Positions 6,630 to 12,715 of a DNA stretch of 12,729 bases are shown one piece after another. Each line of letters begins with the position of its first letter. Position 1 is the first letter of the stretch. The DNA is taken from contig CAZYYW010000066.1 in NCBI GenBank assembly GCA_964651445.1, positions 1 to 12,729 of the forward strand, written 5' to 3'. The DNA comes from GCA-2746365 sp964651445 (GTDB lineage: Bacteria > Pseudomonadota > Gammaproteobacteria > SZUA-229). The position numbers and the translations under genes are program-made. The notes under the pieces were generated by a model. It was not told where the DNA came from. It made no database searches and saw only the letters and a program-made list of their open reading frames with translations.

Positions 6630-7262
6630 ATGCCCGGTACAAAATTCGCAGTGGCAAATCTCAAGGGCGGTTGTGGTAAATCCACGCTAGCACTAAACCT
6701 TGCCGCGGGTTTGAAAGTGCGCGGCAGTACCATCCTACTCGACGCTGATCCTCAGGGAACCCTGGAGCATTGGGTTAACCATGAGAACACAGACGGCATG
6801 CCAAGTGTGGTGGCAACCGGTAGTGAGTTGGCAAGCGAGATTCGCAAGGCAACCAGTACACATGATTTTGTAGTGGTGGATTGTCCGCCTGCCTTAGGCA
6901 GCGGGTTTACCGAAACGGCGTTGGAGATGGTCGATATACTGCTTATTCCAGTGCTGCCATCACCGCCTGACCTTTGGAGCAGTAACCATATGGTCGATGC
7001 TGTAGAGCAGGCACGTAAGAGTAATCCGTCACTACGCGCCTATTTTGTACGCAATCAAGTGGAGCCGAGAAGTGCTTTATCTCACGCCATGCGTCAGGTG
7101 CTTCGAACCTGCAATTTGCCTTCGCTGGATAGCACACTGGGTCGCCGCGCCGCCTATCGCTGGGCAGCACTTGAAGGCATTAGCGTTTACCAGTTTGGTG
7201 CCCGTGGTAAAAAAGCGGTTAGTGACATTGAATCGATAATTGAAGAGGTTTTTAAATCATGA
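6630..7262 (+). CDS. mcdA: Carboxysome-positioning ParA-type ATPase McdA
   Basis: This 210-residue ParA/MinD-family ATPase spreads carboxysomes over the nucleoid by forming ATP-dependent gradients on DNA that its partner McdB disrupts. The deviant Walker A motif KGGCGKST is at residues 12-19, with signature Lys12 and catalytic Lys17. The A' box LLDADPQGTLEHW starts near residue 37, and Walker B FVVVDCPP spans about 80-87. Retention of the signature Lys fits the alpha-carboxysome type of McdA. The AGGA at 6619-6622 lies 7 nt before the ATG. The stop overlaps the mcdB start (ATGA at 7259-7262), as expected for a pair that works together. A plasmid or chromosome ParA is excluded by context. Confidence 0.92.
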   Translation: MPGTKFAVANLKGGCGKSTLALNLAAGLKVRGSTILLDADPQGTLEHWVNHENTDGMPSVVATGSELASEIRKATSTHDFVVVDCPPALGSGFTETALEMVDILLIPVLPSPPDLWSSNHMVDAVEQARKSNPSLRAYFVRNQVEPRSALSHAMRQVLRTCNLPSLDSTLGRRAAYRWAALEGISVYQFGARGKKAVSDIESIIEEVFKS

Positions 7263-7483
7263 GCAAACTTGAAGACAAATTGAGTGCCAGTATTAATAAG
7301 CAGCAAGCTGCACAAGGTGAAAACAAAACTGCGGTAAAGGCTGCGAAAAAACCTGCCGCTAAGAAACCTGCCGCTAAGAAGCCAGCTGCCAGCAAGTCAA
7401 CAGCCAAAAAAGCGAAGCAAAAAACGACCGGCCAAAGCGCTGGTTCATCAGCTTTACATCCACAACGTGTCTGGCCTGACTAA
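7259..7483 (+). CDS. mcdB: Carboxysome-positioning adaptor McdB (alpha type)
   Basis: McdB sits on carboxysomes and stimulates the ATPase McdA, so that carboxysomes are moved and spaced. This 74-residue product is short, low in complexity and predicted disordered, like other alpha-type McdB proteins. It begins MSKLEDKLSASINKQQ, has a central Lys/Pro/Ala repeat (KKPAAKKPAAKKPAASK), and ends HPQRVWPD, with the C-terminal Trp that is typical of the alpha McdB family. Its ATG overlaps the mcdA stop, giving tight coupling. The KPAAK block also resembles histone H1-like DNA-binding tails, so nonspecific nucleoid contact is possible; that is inference. The assignment rests on gene position plus the RVWPD end, since the sequence itself is too simple for strong homology. 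Confidence 0.82.
   Translation: MSKLEDKLSASINKQQAAQGENKTAVKAAKKPAAKKPAAKKPAASKSTAKKAKQKTTGQSAGSSALHPQRVWPD
7349..7393 (+). repeat. 15-bp tandem repeat coding for KPAAK in mcdB
   Basis: About three copies of a 15-bp unit (AAACCTGCCGCTAAG, the third diverged) encode the Lys-Pro-Ala-Ala-Lys block of McdB. The first two copies are identical at the DNA level, so copy number could vary by slippage without breaking the frame. Confidence 0.8.
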
Positions 7484-7548
7484 ATTTATCGACGAAGCTA
7501 GCCTCGTTCCCATGCTTTTCGATAATCGCTCCTGCATTATCCTACTAC

Positions 7549-7564
7549 TGTCCATCCATGGACA
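7549..7564. promoter_or_regulatory. Perfect palindrome upstream of cbbO (possible operator)
   Basis: TGTCCATCCATGGACA consists of 7-bp perfect arms around a 2-nt centre. It lies in the middle of the 123-nt mcdB-cbbO gap, the only gap of that size in the second half of the operon. No T-run follows, so it is not a classical terminator. An operator for separate control of cbbOQ, or an RNA hairpin, are both possible. No factor can be named from the sequence. Confidence 0.4.
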
Positions 7565-7597
7565 TATGCGTGGCAATGCGTACCAATTAATTCGACC

Positions 7598-7603
7598 AGG
7601 TGA
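7598..7603 (+). promoter_or_regulatory. Ribosome binding site that supports a TTG start of cbbO
   Basis: AGGTGA lies 3 nt before the TTG at 7607, and a TGA in the same frame (7601-7603) rules out any earlier start. TTG is the first usable start. The spacing is shorter than usual and suggests modest translation. Confidence 0.5.
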
Positions 7604-7606
7604 TTT

Positions 7607-10075
7607 TTGGCAATTCAACTAACAGAACATCAGGACTTATTAGAAGACCTGGGCGAGCAAGCCGGTGAGGTACTGGAAGCGACCTGGCACGAAGCCGTGC
7701 GGGTGTTCAGTCCACGTGGTTTGCAAGCCTATCTGGATGGTGCGGCGGGGCTGAAATCATTAGGCCGGGGTACCGATCTGGTTATCTCCTATATCGAAAG
7801 TGCGCCTCTGGTTGCCAAAGAAATTGGTGAGCAGGCAGTTCCCGAACTGCTGACACTTGCCATCAAAATGTATTCTCGAACCAGTGCTGAAGTATTGTCG
7901 CTGGTCTTCTCCACAGCACCAACAGCGGCAAGTCGCCTTGGTGAATTGGATCTGTTTAAAGCCTATTTAAGTCTGCTCGATAACCTGGTCGGCAAAGCGC
8001 CACGGGCGATACGTCCCTTTTTAGAAAATCTCGATGTACTTTTAGGGCAGCTAACGCTGGGTGGTCTACGGCGTTGGATCGCCTGGGGTGTTTCCGCCTA
8101 CCGCAATGATTTTGAAGCGCAGGCAGAATATTTTGGTGTACGCAGTGATCAGGCGAAAGCCGTCTTATTGCAAGAACAACGCGGTGTGCTTTTCGTCAAT
8201 GTGCAACGTCGGCTAAACATGTATTTGCGTTCTTTGTGGGGGCGTGATTTCTTTATCCGTCCCACCTCTGGCGACTTTGAAACGCGCGAAGGTTACCGCC
8301 CTTATATTGAGCATTATTTCATTCACTTGCCCGATGCCTTTGACGACTATGTCCCTGCGGGTGTTGACGAGAAATCACCAGAGGCGGCTGCATTAACCGT
8401 CTCCGGTATGGATGTTTATCGCGCCAGTTCCGCCCATGCGGCGGCTCATGTTGTCTTTTCGTCTTACGATACCAATGCAGAAGAACTGACCAAATTACAG
8501 CGTTTAATGATTGGCGTCATTGAAGATGCGCGTGTTGAAACATTGGCGGCGAAACAATTTCCGGGTATGAGACAACTATGGATTTCGCTATTACCCGCTG
8601 ATCCCGCACTCAACGAAGGGCTACAACCCATTCTTGATCGTCTGGCGCGCGCGTTGCTGGACGAAACTTATGTCGATAATCACCCATTGGTTACACAGGC
8701 ACGAACCGCAATGGCGGCGTCCGAATCGCGGCTGCAAGAGCCTGAACTGGCGCGCGAAATAGGCTTGCAACTTGCTGAGCAAGTGGTAGCGCAAAACATT
8801 GCGCTCAATTCACGCACCGATATTTACAGCAGCCCGTATCGCGATGACAACCGCTGCCTGTGGCAATCACCCGATCATCGAGAAGAAGGACACGAATTGC
8901 TACCCGGCGAAACCGAACAAGTGCGTAAATACGTTAGCATAATGGAGATGATTAACGAAGTCGAAGTGGAAAATGCCGGCGATGATGCACAGGAAATATG
9001 GGTGCTGGAAACCGAACTATTTCCCTATGAAGATGAAGGCAAATCTTACAATGACATGGAAGGTAAAGAGCCCATCTCTTCGCCCATTCACTACCATGAG
9101 TGGGATTATCAGACCCAACTGGAGCGCCCAAACTGGGTTACCGTTCTAGAAAAACGCCCGAAAATGGGTAACCCAGATGACATCGAAGAAATACTTGAAC
9201 GACATAAACCGTTAGTACGGCGGCTGAAACAATTAATAGAAGCTGTGCAACCGCAGGGCGTTATCCGTCAGCGTAAAGTTGAAGACGGTGACGAGATTGA
9301 TATCAATGCTGCCATTGGCGCAATGATTGATATTCGTCGCGGCGTGCAGCCCGACCCGCGTATTGGTATTCGTACCACATTACAGATTCGTGACCTTTCA
9401 GTCCTGTTATTGATCGACCTGTCTGAGTCAACCAATGACCCGCTGCCGGGTTCGAAAGCCGCGGTATCCGCTGAATCGCTTGCCACCGCGAGTTTAGAGT
9501 CAACGCTTAAATCGGGCGACGCCTCCGACGACAATTCAGAGGAGAGCGGGGCAAATGAACCGACCATCCTCGATCTATCGCGTGAAGCAGCCGCTTTGAT
9601 GGCCGATGCGATGGATAAAATAGGCGACCCCTTCGCGATACACGGTTTTGACTCCAATGGCCGCCACGATGTTGAGTATTATCGCTTTAAAGATTTTGAA
9701 GAATCGTACGATGAAGAAGTAAAAGCCAGTCTTGCCGGCATGACCGGGCAACTGTCTACCCGTATGGGCGCAGCGCTTCGCCATGCAGGTACCTTAATGG
9801 GGCAGCGTGCCAGTGCTAAAAAAGTATTGTTTATACTGACCGACGGTGAACCCGCGGACAATGATGAGCACGACCCGCAATACCTGCGGTTTGATACAAA
9901 AAAAGCCGTAGAAGAACTCGCCCGTAACGGCATAAATACCTTTTGCATCACGCTAGATCCATACGCAGATCAATACGTGTCACGTATCTTTGGTGCAAAA
10001 AACTTTCTGGTGCTAGATGATGTCTCGCGCTTACCAGAAAAACTACCAGAGCTGTATTTATCTCTGACTAAATAA
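7607..10075 (+). CDS. cbbO: Rubisco activase subunit CbbO (VWA domain)
   Basis: CbbO is the adaptor of the CbbQO Rubisco activase. It binds Rubisco through a C-terminal von Willebrand A domain and sits on a hexamer of the AAA+ motor CbbQ, which removes tight-binding inhibitors. The 822-residue product has a long helical N-terminal part and a VWA domain from about residue 590. The metal-ion-dependent adhesion site (MIDAS) is intact: D604-L-S606-E-S608, then a Thr in LSTRMGAALRH near 720, and D746 in LTDGEP. An acidic, Ser-rich stretch (about 617-651) lies just after the first MIDAS loop and looks like an insertion. The start is a TTG, since an in-frame stop lies 6 nt upstream and the N-terminus AIQLTEHQDLLEDL fits the family style. 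It is followed by cbbQ after 77 nt. NorD is the close relative; the gene context decides for CbbO. Confidence 0.94.
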   Translation: MAIQLTEHQDLLEDLGEQAGEVLEATWHEAVRVFSPRGLQAYLDGAAGLKSLGRGTDLVISYIESAPLVAKEIGEQAVPELLTLAIKMYSRTSAEVLSLVFSTAPTAASRLGELDLFKAYLSLLDNLVGKAPRAIRPFLENLDVLLGQLTLGGLRRWIAWGVSAYRNDFEAQAEYFGVRSDQAKAVLLQEQRGVLFVNVQRRLNMYLRSLWGRDFFIRPTSGDFETREGYRPYIEHYFIHLPDAFDDYVPAGVDEKSPEAAALTVSGMDVYRASSAHAAAHVVFSSYDTNAEELTKLQRLMIGVIEDARVETLAAKQFPGMRQLWISLLPADPALNEGLQPILDRLARALLDETYVDNHPLVTQARTAMAASESRLQEPELAREIGLQLAEQVVAQNIALNSRTDIYSSPYRDDNRCLWQSPDHREEGHELLPGETEQVRKYVSIMEMINEVEVENAGDDAQEIWVLETELFPYEDEGKSYNDMEGKEPISSPIHYHEWDYQTQLERPNWVTVLEKRPKMGNPDDIEEILERHKPLVRRLKQLIEAVQPQGVIRQRKVEDGDEIDINAAIGAMIDIRRGVQPDPRIGIRTTLQIRDLSVLLLIDLSESTNDPLPGSKAAVSAESLATASLESTLKSGDASDDNSEESGANEPTILDLSREAAALMADAMDKIGDPFAIHGFDSNGRHDVEYYRFKDFEESYDEEVKASLAGMTGQLSTRMGAALRHAGTLMGQRASAKKVLFILTDGEPADNDEHDPQYLRFDTKKAVEELARNGINTFCITLDPYADQYVSRIFGAKNFLVLDDVSRLPEKLPELYLSLTK

Positions 10076-10076
10076 A

Positions 10077-10103
10077 CAGCCAGATATGAAGCAGCCAGAT
10101 ATG
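10077..10103 (+). repeat. 12-bp direct repeat in the cbbO-cbbQ gap
   Basis: CAGCCAGATATG occurs at 10077-10088 and again at 10092-10103, right after the cbbO stop. It may be a small duplication with no function or part of a leader sequence for cbbQ. Confidence 0.6.
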
Positions 10104-10152
10104 TAAACCGGCGCAAACAAATTGAATAATGAAGAATATTGAGGACTTATAG

Positions 10153-10956
10153 ATGATAGACAATAGCGAATACATGATAAGCCAGGAACCTTATTACCAC
10201 AAAGTTGGCAAAGAAATAGAGCGTTATGAAGCTGCCTATTCAGTGCGTATGCCGGTGATGATAAAAGGGCCTACCGGTTGTGGTAAATCCCGTTTTATTG
10301 AATATATGGCGTGGAAATTACAAAAGCCGCTGATAACCGTTGCCTGTAATGAAGATATGACGGCTTCTGATTTAGTCGGTCGCTTTCTGCTCGATGCCAA
10401 TGGTACAAAATGGCAGGATGGCCCGTTAACCACAGCGGCGCGTATTGGCGCTATCTGTTATCTCGATGAAGTGGTTGAAGCGCGTCAGGATACCACCGTG
10501 GTGATTCACCCACTGACCGACCATCGTCGTCAATTGCCGCTGGAAAAAAAGGGCGAGCAGGTTGATGCGCACCCTGATTTTCAAATTGTGATCTCTTATA
10601 ATCCTGGCTACCAGTCAATGATGAAGGACTTAAAGCAATCCACCAAACAACGCTTTGGTGCTATGTCATTTGATTATCCGCCGAGCGAAATGGAAGTTGA
10701 AATTGTCGCCCACGAAACCGGTGTTGATACCCCGACGGCTGAAAAGTTAGTTCAGGTGGCGCAGCGTTCACGTAACCTAAAAGGTCACGGTCTGGATGAA
10801 GGCATGTCAACCCGCTTACTGATCTACGCCGGTCAGCTTATCGCCAAAGGCATCAGTCCAGCCGATGCCTGCCAGATGGCATTAGTCGAACCGTTGACCG
10901 ATGATGTCGATATGCGCGACACACTTGAAGCCGCAGTCGCTACCTTTTTTGCTTAG
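10153..10956 (+). CDS. cbbQ: Rubisco activase AAA+ motor subunit CbbQ (MoxR family)
   Basis: This 267-residue AAA+ ATPase of the MoxR/CbbQ/NirQ group forms hexamers with one CbbO and uses ATP to remodel inhibited Rubisco. Walker A is GPTGCGKS at 39-46, with K45. Walker B is ICYLDE at about 101-106. The sensor I Asn is in ISYNP (N150), and an arginine-finger candidate is R167 in KQRFGAM. GAGG at 10141-10144 lies 8 nt before the ATG. It is the last recognisable carboxysome gene in the window. Its final ~50 nt and its trailer are duplicated about 1 kb downstream beyond a toxin-antitoxin pair, although the gene itself is complete and ends with the expected DTLEAAVATFFA. NorQ/NirQ is the alternative and is excluded by context. 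Confidence 0.95.
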   Translation: MIDNSEYMISQEPYYHKVGKEIERYEAAYSVRMPVMIKGPTGCGKSRFIEYMAWKLQKPLITVACNEDMTASDLVGRFLLDANGTKWQDGPLTTAARIGAICYLDEVVEARQDTTVVIHPLTDHRRQLPLEKKGEQVDAHPDFQIVISYNPGYQSMMKDLKQSTKQRFGAMSFDYPPSEMEVEIVAHETGVDTPTAEKLVQVAQRSRNLKGHGLDEGMSTRLLIYAGQLIAKGISPADACQMALVEPLTDDVDMRDTLEAAVATFFA

Positions 10957-11008
10957 CCCTAATATTTCATAGATAGGCTTATAGGTAGGCTTCTATCCGC
11001 GAAGTCAG
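10905..11008 (+). repeat. Direct repeat A: cbbQ 3' end plus trailer (copy 1)
   Basis: This segment holds the last ~50 nt of cbbQ, its stop codon and the following trailer. It recurs at 11941-12055. The core 10917-10977 is identical, base for base, to 11953-12013 (61 bp). After it, copy 2 carries an extra ~12 nt before both copies rejoin at TAGGCTTCTATCCGCGAAGT, which contains a small CTTC/GAAG hairpin. Upstream of the core the match fades but can still be followed to about 10905. The pair brackets the parDE genes. Confidence 0.9.
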
Positions 11009-11038
11009 GCGCACCCGACCGCGGTAGTTGACAGCAAG

Positions 11039-11122
11039 GACAACACCGGTGAGAAGCCTGCAAGTGTTGAGAAATCGTTCGCTGTGGCTCCATCCAGTTT
11101 AAACGACAAACTTCATTAAGCC
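11039..11122 (+). repeat. Direct repeat B (copy 1) with CAACAC-N17-GTGTTG
   Basis: This 84-nt stretch aligns with 11816-11897 in the same orientation, about two-thirds identical by eye with few gaps and with the strongest match at both ends. Each copy has the 6-bp inverted pair CAACAC (11041-11046) and GTGTTG (11064-11069) separated by exactly 17 nt, and each ends in TTAAGCC. An open frame from 10985 to 11119 without a start codon runs through it and may be the remnant of a lost gene. The rest of the region 10957-11215 holds no gene. Confidence 0.65.
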
Positions 11123-11161
11123 TAAAATGAAAAATCAGAGGATATAAAGCGATAACAATCT

Positions 11162-11179
11162 TTGCTATTTATTGCTATT
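11162..11179 (+). promoter_or_regulatory. Candidate operator repeats before parD
   Basis: TTGCTATT occurs at 11162-11169 and again at 11172-11179, that is, 10 bp apart or about one turn of the helix, 37 nt before the parD start. ParD antitoxins bind repeats in their own promoter, so this is a reasonable autoregulation site. The surrounding 11130-11215 is AT-rich and probably holds the promoter, but no certain -35/-10 pair was fixed. Confidence 0.35.
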
Positions 11180-11215
11180 ATTAGTGTGCTGGCAATATTT
11201 AAAGAGGTTTAAATT

Positions 11216-11482
11216 ATGAATGTATCCTTGACTCCGAAACTAGAAAGTCTATTGAAAGAAAAAGTCGCCACAGGCATGTATAACTCAGTAAGTGAAGTTG
11301 TTAGAGAAGCTCTGCGCCTGCTGAATGAACGTGATAGCGTCAATGCCGACAAACTGGAGACATTGCGACAGGAAATCGCTCAAGGCATCGACTCGCTCGA
11401 CAAAGGTAAAGGCAGACCATTAGACATTGAGCGTATTAAAGCCAAAGGAAGAAAAATGCTGGCAGAAGGAAAAAATAAATAA
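11216..11482 (+). CDS. parD: ParD-type antitoxin of a type II toxin-antitoxin system
   Basis: This 88-residue ribbon-helix-helix antitoxin has an N-terminal beta strand MNVSLTPKLESLLKEKV followed by GMYNSVSEVVREALRLLNER, a classic ParD DNA-binding fold. The C-terminal half is charged and Lys-rich and would wrap the toxin. GAGG at 11204-11207 lies 8 nt before the ATG. The stop overlaps the toxin start by one base (TAATG at 11480-11484), typical for these pairs. It would neutralise ParE and repress its own promoter. The gene is not part of carboxysome biology and sits between duplicated cbbQ ends, which points to arrival by transfer. Confidence 0.9.
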   Translation: MNVSLTPKLESLLKEKVATGMYNSVSEVVREALRLLNERDSVNADKLETLRQEIAQGIDSLDKGKGRPLDIERIKAKGRKMLAEGKNK

Positions 11483-11769
11483 TGCCCGAACTGAAGATCT
11501 CCCCAGAAGCGGAATATGATCTTCTGGAAATCTGGCTTTACATCGCCCAGGACAGTCCAATCAATGCAGATCGTTTCCTGGAAAAGTTGAAAGAGACCGC
11601 GAATAAGTTCTGTGAATTTACCGAAATAGGGGTAGATAGACCTGAACTAATGAATGGCTTAAAAAGTTTTCCAGTCGATCATTACTTGCTTTATTACCGA
11701 GTGATTAATACAGGCGTAGAACTGGTGAGAGTCATGCGGAGTTCAAGGGATGTTAAGGCATTTTTTTAA
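11482..11769 (+). CDS. parE: ParE/RelE-superfamily toxin
   Basis: This 95-residue toxin of the ParE branch of the RelE/ParE superfamily is encoded right after its antitoxin with a 1-nt overlap. It has the typical start ISPEAEYDLLEIWLYIAQDS, the central GVDRPELMNGLKSFPVDHYLLYY stretch spanning about residues 50-72, and the end VELVRVMRSSRDVKAFF. ParE toxins characterised so far mostly poison DNA gyrase; RelE-type ribosome-dependent mRNA cleavage is less likely because of the ParE-like architecture. The length is normal and no frameshift is seen, so the toxin is probably functional. Confidence 0.9.
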   Translation: MPELKISPEAEYDLLEIWLYIAQDSPINADRFLEKLKETANKFCEFTEIGVDRPELMNGLKSFPVDHYLLYYRVINTGVELVRVMRSSRDVKAFF

Positions 11770-11815
11770 TGCTTTGACTGGCAAAGTAAGATACACAAAA
11801 ATCGCAGATAATAAT

Positions 11816-11897
11816 GACAACACCTGTCAACAGCATACAAGTGTTGGAGAATTATTTTCTGGTGCTCAACCAAATCAAAAGACAATTTCGTTAAGCC
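11816..11897 (+). repeat. Direct repeat B' (copy 2) with CAACAC-N17-GTGTTG
   Basis: This is the second copy of repeat B, starting 47 nt after the parE stop. The CAACAC (11818-11823) and GTGTTG (11841-11846) pair has the same 17-nt spacing as copy 1, although the spacer itself differs in sequence. Between B' and A' lie about 40 nt with faint similarity to the cbbQ codons before the repeat core. A frame from 11750 to 11992 reads from parE through B' into the duplicated cbbQ tail (ending HDTLEAAVATFFA); it looks like a by-product of the duplication and is not called as a gene. Confidence 0.65.
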
Positions 11898-11940
11898 CCA
11901 GCGAGTCATCGCTTGGTGGCGAGACAAACGCAGACCATCG

Positions 11941-12055
11941 ATTTCATATGCACGACACACTTGAAGCCGCAGTCGCTACCTTTTTTGCTTAGCCCTAATA
12001 TTTCATAGATAGGTTTATAGGCAGACTTTAGGTAGGCTTCTATCCGCGAAGTTAG
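11941..12055 (+). repeat. Direct repeat A' (copy 2 of the cbbQ 3' end)
   Basis: This is the second copy of the cbbQ tail and trailer, in direct orientation 1036 bp downstream of the first over the identical core (11953-12013). It carries the codons for DTLEAAVATFFA and the stop but no body of cbbQ, so it is a gene fragment. A single change in the duplicate (MHD for MRD), an indel upstream and the ~12-nt insertion in the trailer show that it has been drifting while the core stayed identical. Confidence 0.9.
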
Positions 12056-12062
12056 GTGTTAA

Positions 12063-12383
12063 TCACTTCTTTGTATCAGGTTTATCTGCTTCTGGCGTTT
12101 CTGCATCTGACTTTTCCGGTTCAGCCTTAACCGGCTCTGGCTTTTTCGGCAGCGAAACACCAAACCATTTTAAAACCAGCTTGCTAATGTATCTATCCGA
12201 GGGTCGAAGCACATAAGCGCCCGCCGCTGTCATCAATGAATAGAAGAATTGTTCTTCCATGTCACGGGCAACCAGTGTTACCAAAATAATAATCAGGGCA
12301 GCGGTCGCTAGCGTGTAAATTATCCACACTTTCTTACTGTATGCGGCGTATTCTTTCTCTGTTGTTTCAGTCATATTTTTCAC
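12063..12383 (-). CDS. Small hypothetical membrane protein with charged C-terminal tail
   Basis: I do not recognise this 106-residue protein. It has one clear transmembrane segment (VWIIYTLATAALIIILVTLVA, about residues 19-39), a possible second hydrophobic stretch (about 46-60) and a Lys/Pro/Glu/Asp-rich tail from about 79 to the end that is likely disordered. It is on the opposite strand to everything else, and its 3' end abuts repeat A'. The frame starts with GTG at 12383; an ATG three codons in (12374) is an equally good start, and neither has a clear ribosome site. Sequence composition and an intact frame argue for a real gene, but no function can be given. Confidence 0.6.
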   Translation of the reverse strand: MKNMTETTEKEYAAYSKKVWIIYTLATAALIIILVTLVARDMEEQFFYSLMTAAGAYVLRPSDRYISKLVLKWFGVSLPKKPEPVKAEPEKSDAETPEADKPDTKK

Positions 12384-12565
12384 ACGTGAATATAAGATTT
12401 AGGGTTATAAGTTTAGCTAAAGGTCTTCGAAGCTGTTACGCAATCAAAAGCTCCCTAAGTTAATGTTGATTTAGTACTTAAAGCAAGCTTTTAATTGGCT
12501 ATGCGATTAAATTAACCGTCGCTACACACGTATGATTAATTTACGTGAAAAGTGGCGGAGTTCTT
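12384..12565. other. Intergenic stretch without recognisable gene
   Basis: These 182 nt are AT-rich and contain the presumed promoter of the minus-strand gene. No ORF of note, tRNA or terminator was recognised. They run into the transposase remnant that follows. Confidence 0.4.
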
Positions 12566-12715
12566 TATAACAAGGGTCATTTTTCTTCATCCACTATGGA
12601 AGATAAATGTCTGTTAAGAATCACTTCTTATGTAGCGTTAAATCCAATTAAAGCAGCATTGGTAACATACTGCGGAGCTTACTGCGGAGCTTCTGCGGAG
12701 CTTAAGGAAGCTTAA
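12566..12715 (+). pseudogene. C-terminal remnant of a REP-associated (Y1, RAYT-like) transposase
   Basis: The + frame reads ...NKGHFSSS, then EDKCLLRITSYVALNPIKAALV (12599-12664), then a short tail to TAA at 12713-12715. The YxxLNPxxAxLV block is the hallmark of the C-terminal part of REP-associated tyrosine transposases (Y1 transposase family, COG1943-like), including the typical preceding FxSS and LLRxxxYV positions. The HUH motif and catalytic Tyr, which lie further upstream in the family, are not present; an in-frame stop at 12533-12535 limits the remnant. It is a decayed fragment, and its 3' end is built of tandem repeats. Confidence 0.7.

Noticed and set aside
9268..9657. 129-codon minus-strand frame opposite cbbO
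   Set aside because: It overlaps the VWA domain of cbbO, is Ser/Ala/Arg-rich without motifs and has no ribosome site; it is a shadow of the coding strand.
10957..11020. Rho-independent terminator after cbbQ
   Set aside because: Short stems (GATAG/CTATC, CTTC/GAAG) are present in the trailer but lack a GC-rich stem followed by a T-run. The T-run near 10945 is inside the cbbQ coding sequence.
11039..11897. Integron attC sites around parDE
   Set aside because: Toxin-antitoxin cassettes in arrays with attC sites came to mind, and GTTAAGC at 11890 and GTTAGGT at 12051 fit the loose core consensus. However, no paired RYYYAAC/GTTRRRY ends with proper L boxes were found, and no integrase is present.
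11750..11992. 80-codon frame from the parE end into repeat A'
   Set aside because: It starts inside parE, runs through a diverged repeat and ends in the duplicated cbbQ tail. It is best explained as a by-product of the duplication and not as a gene.
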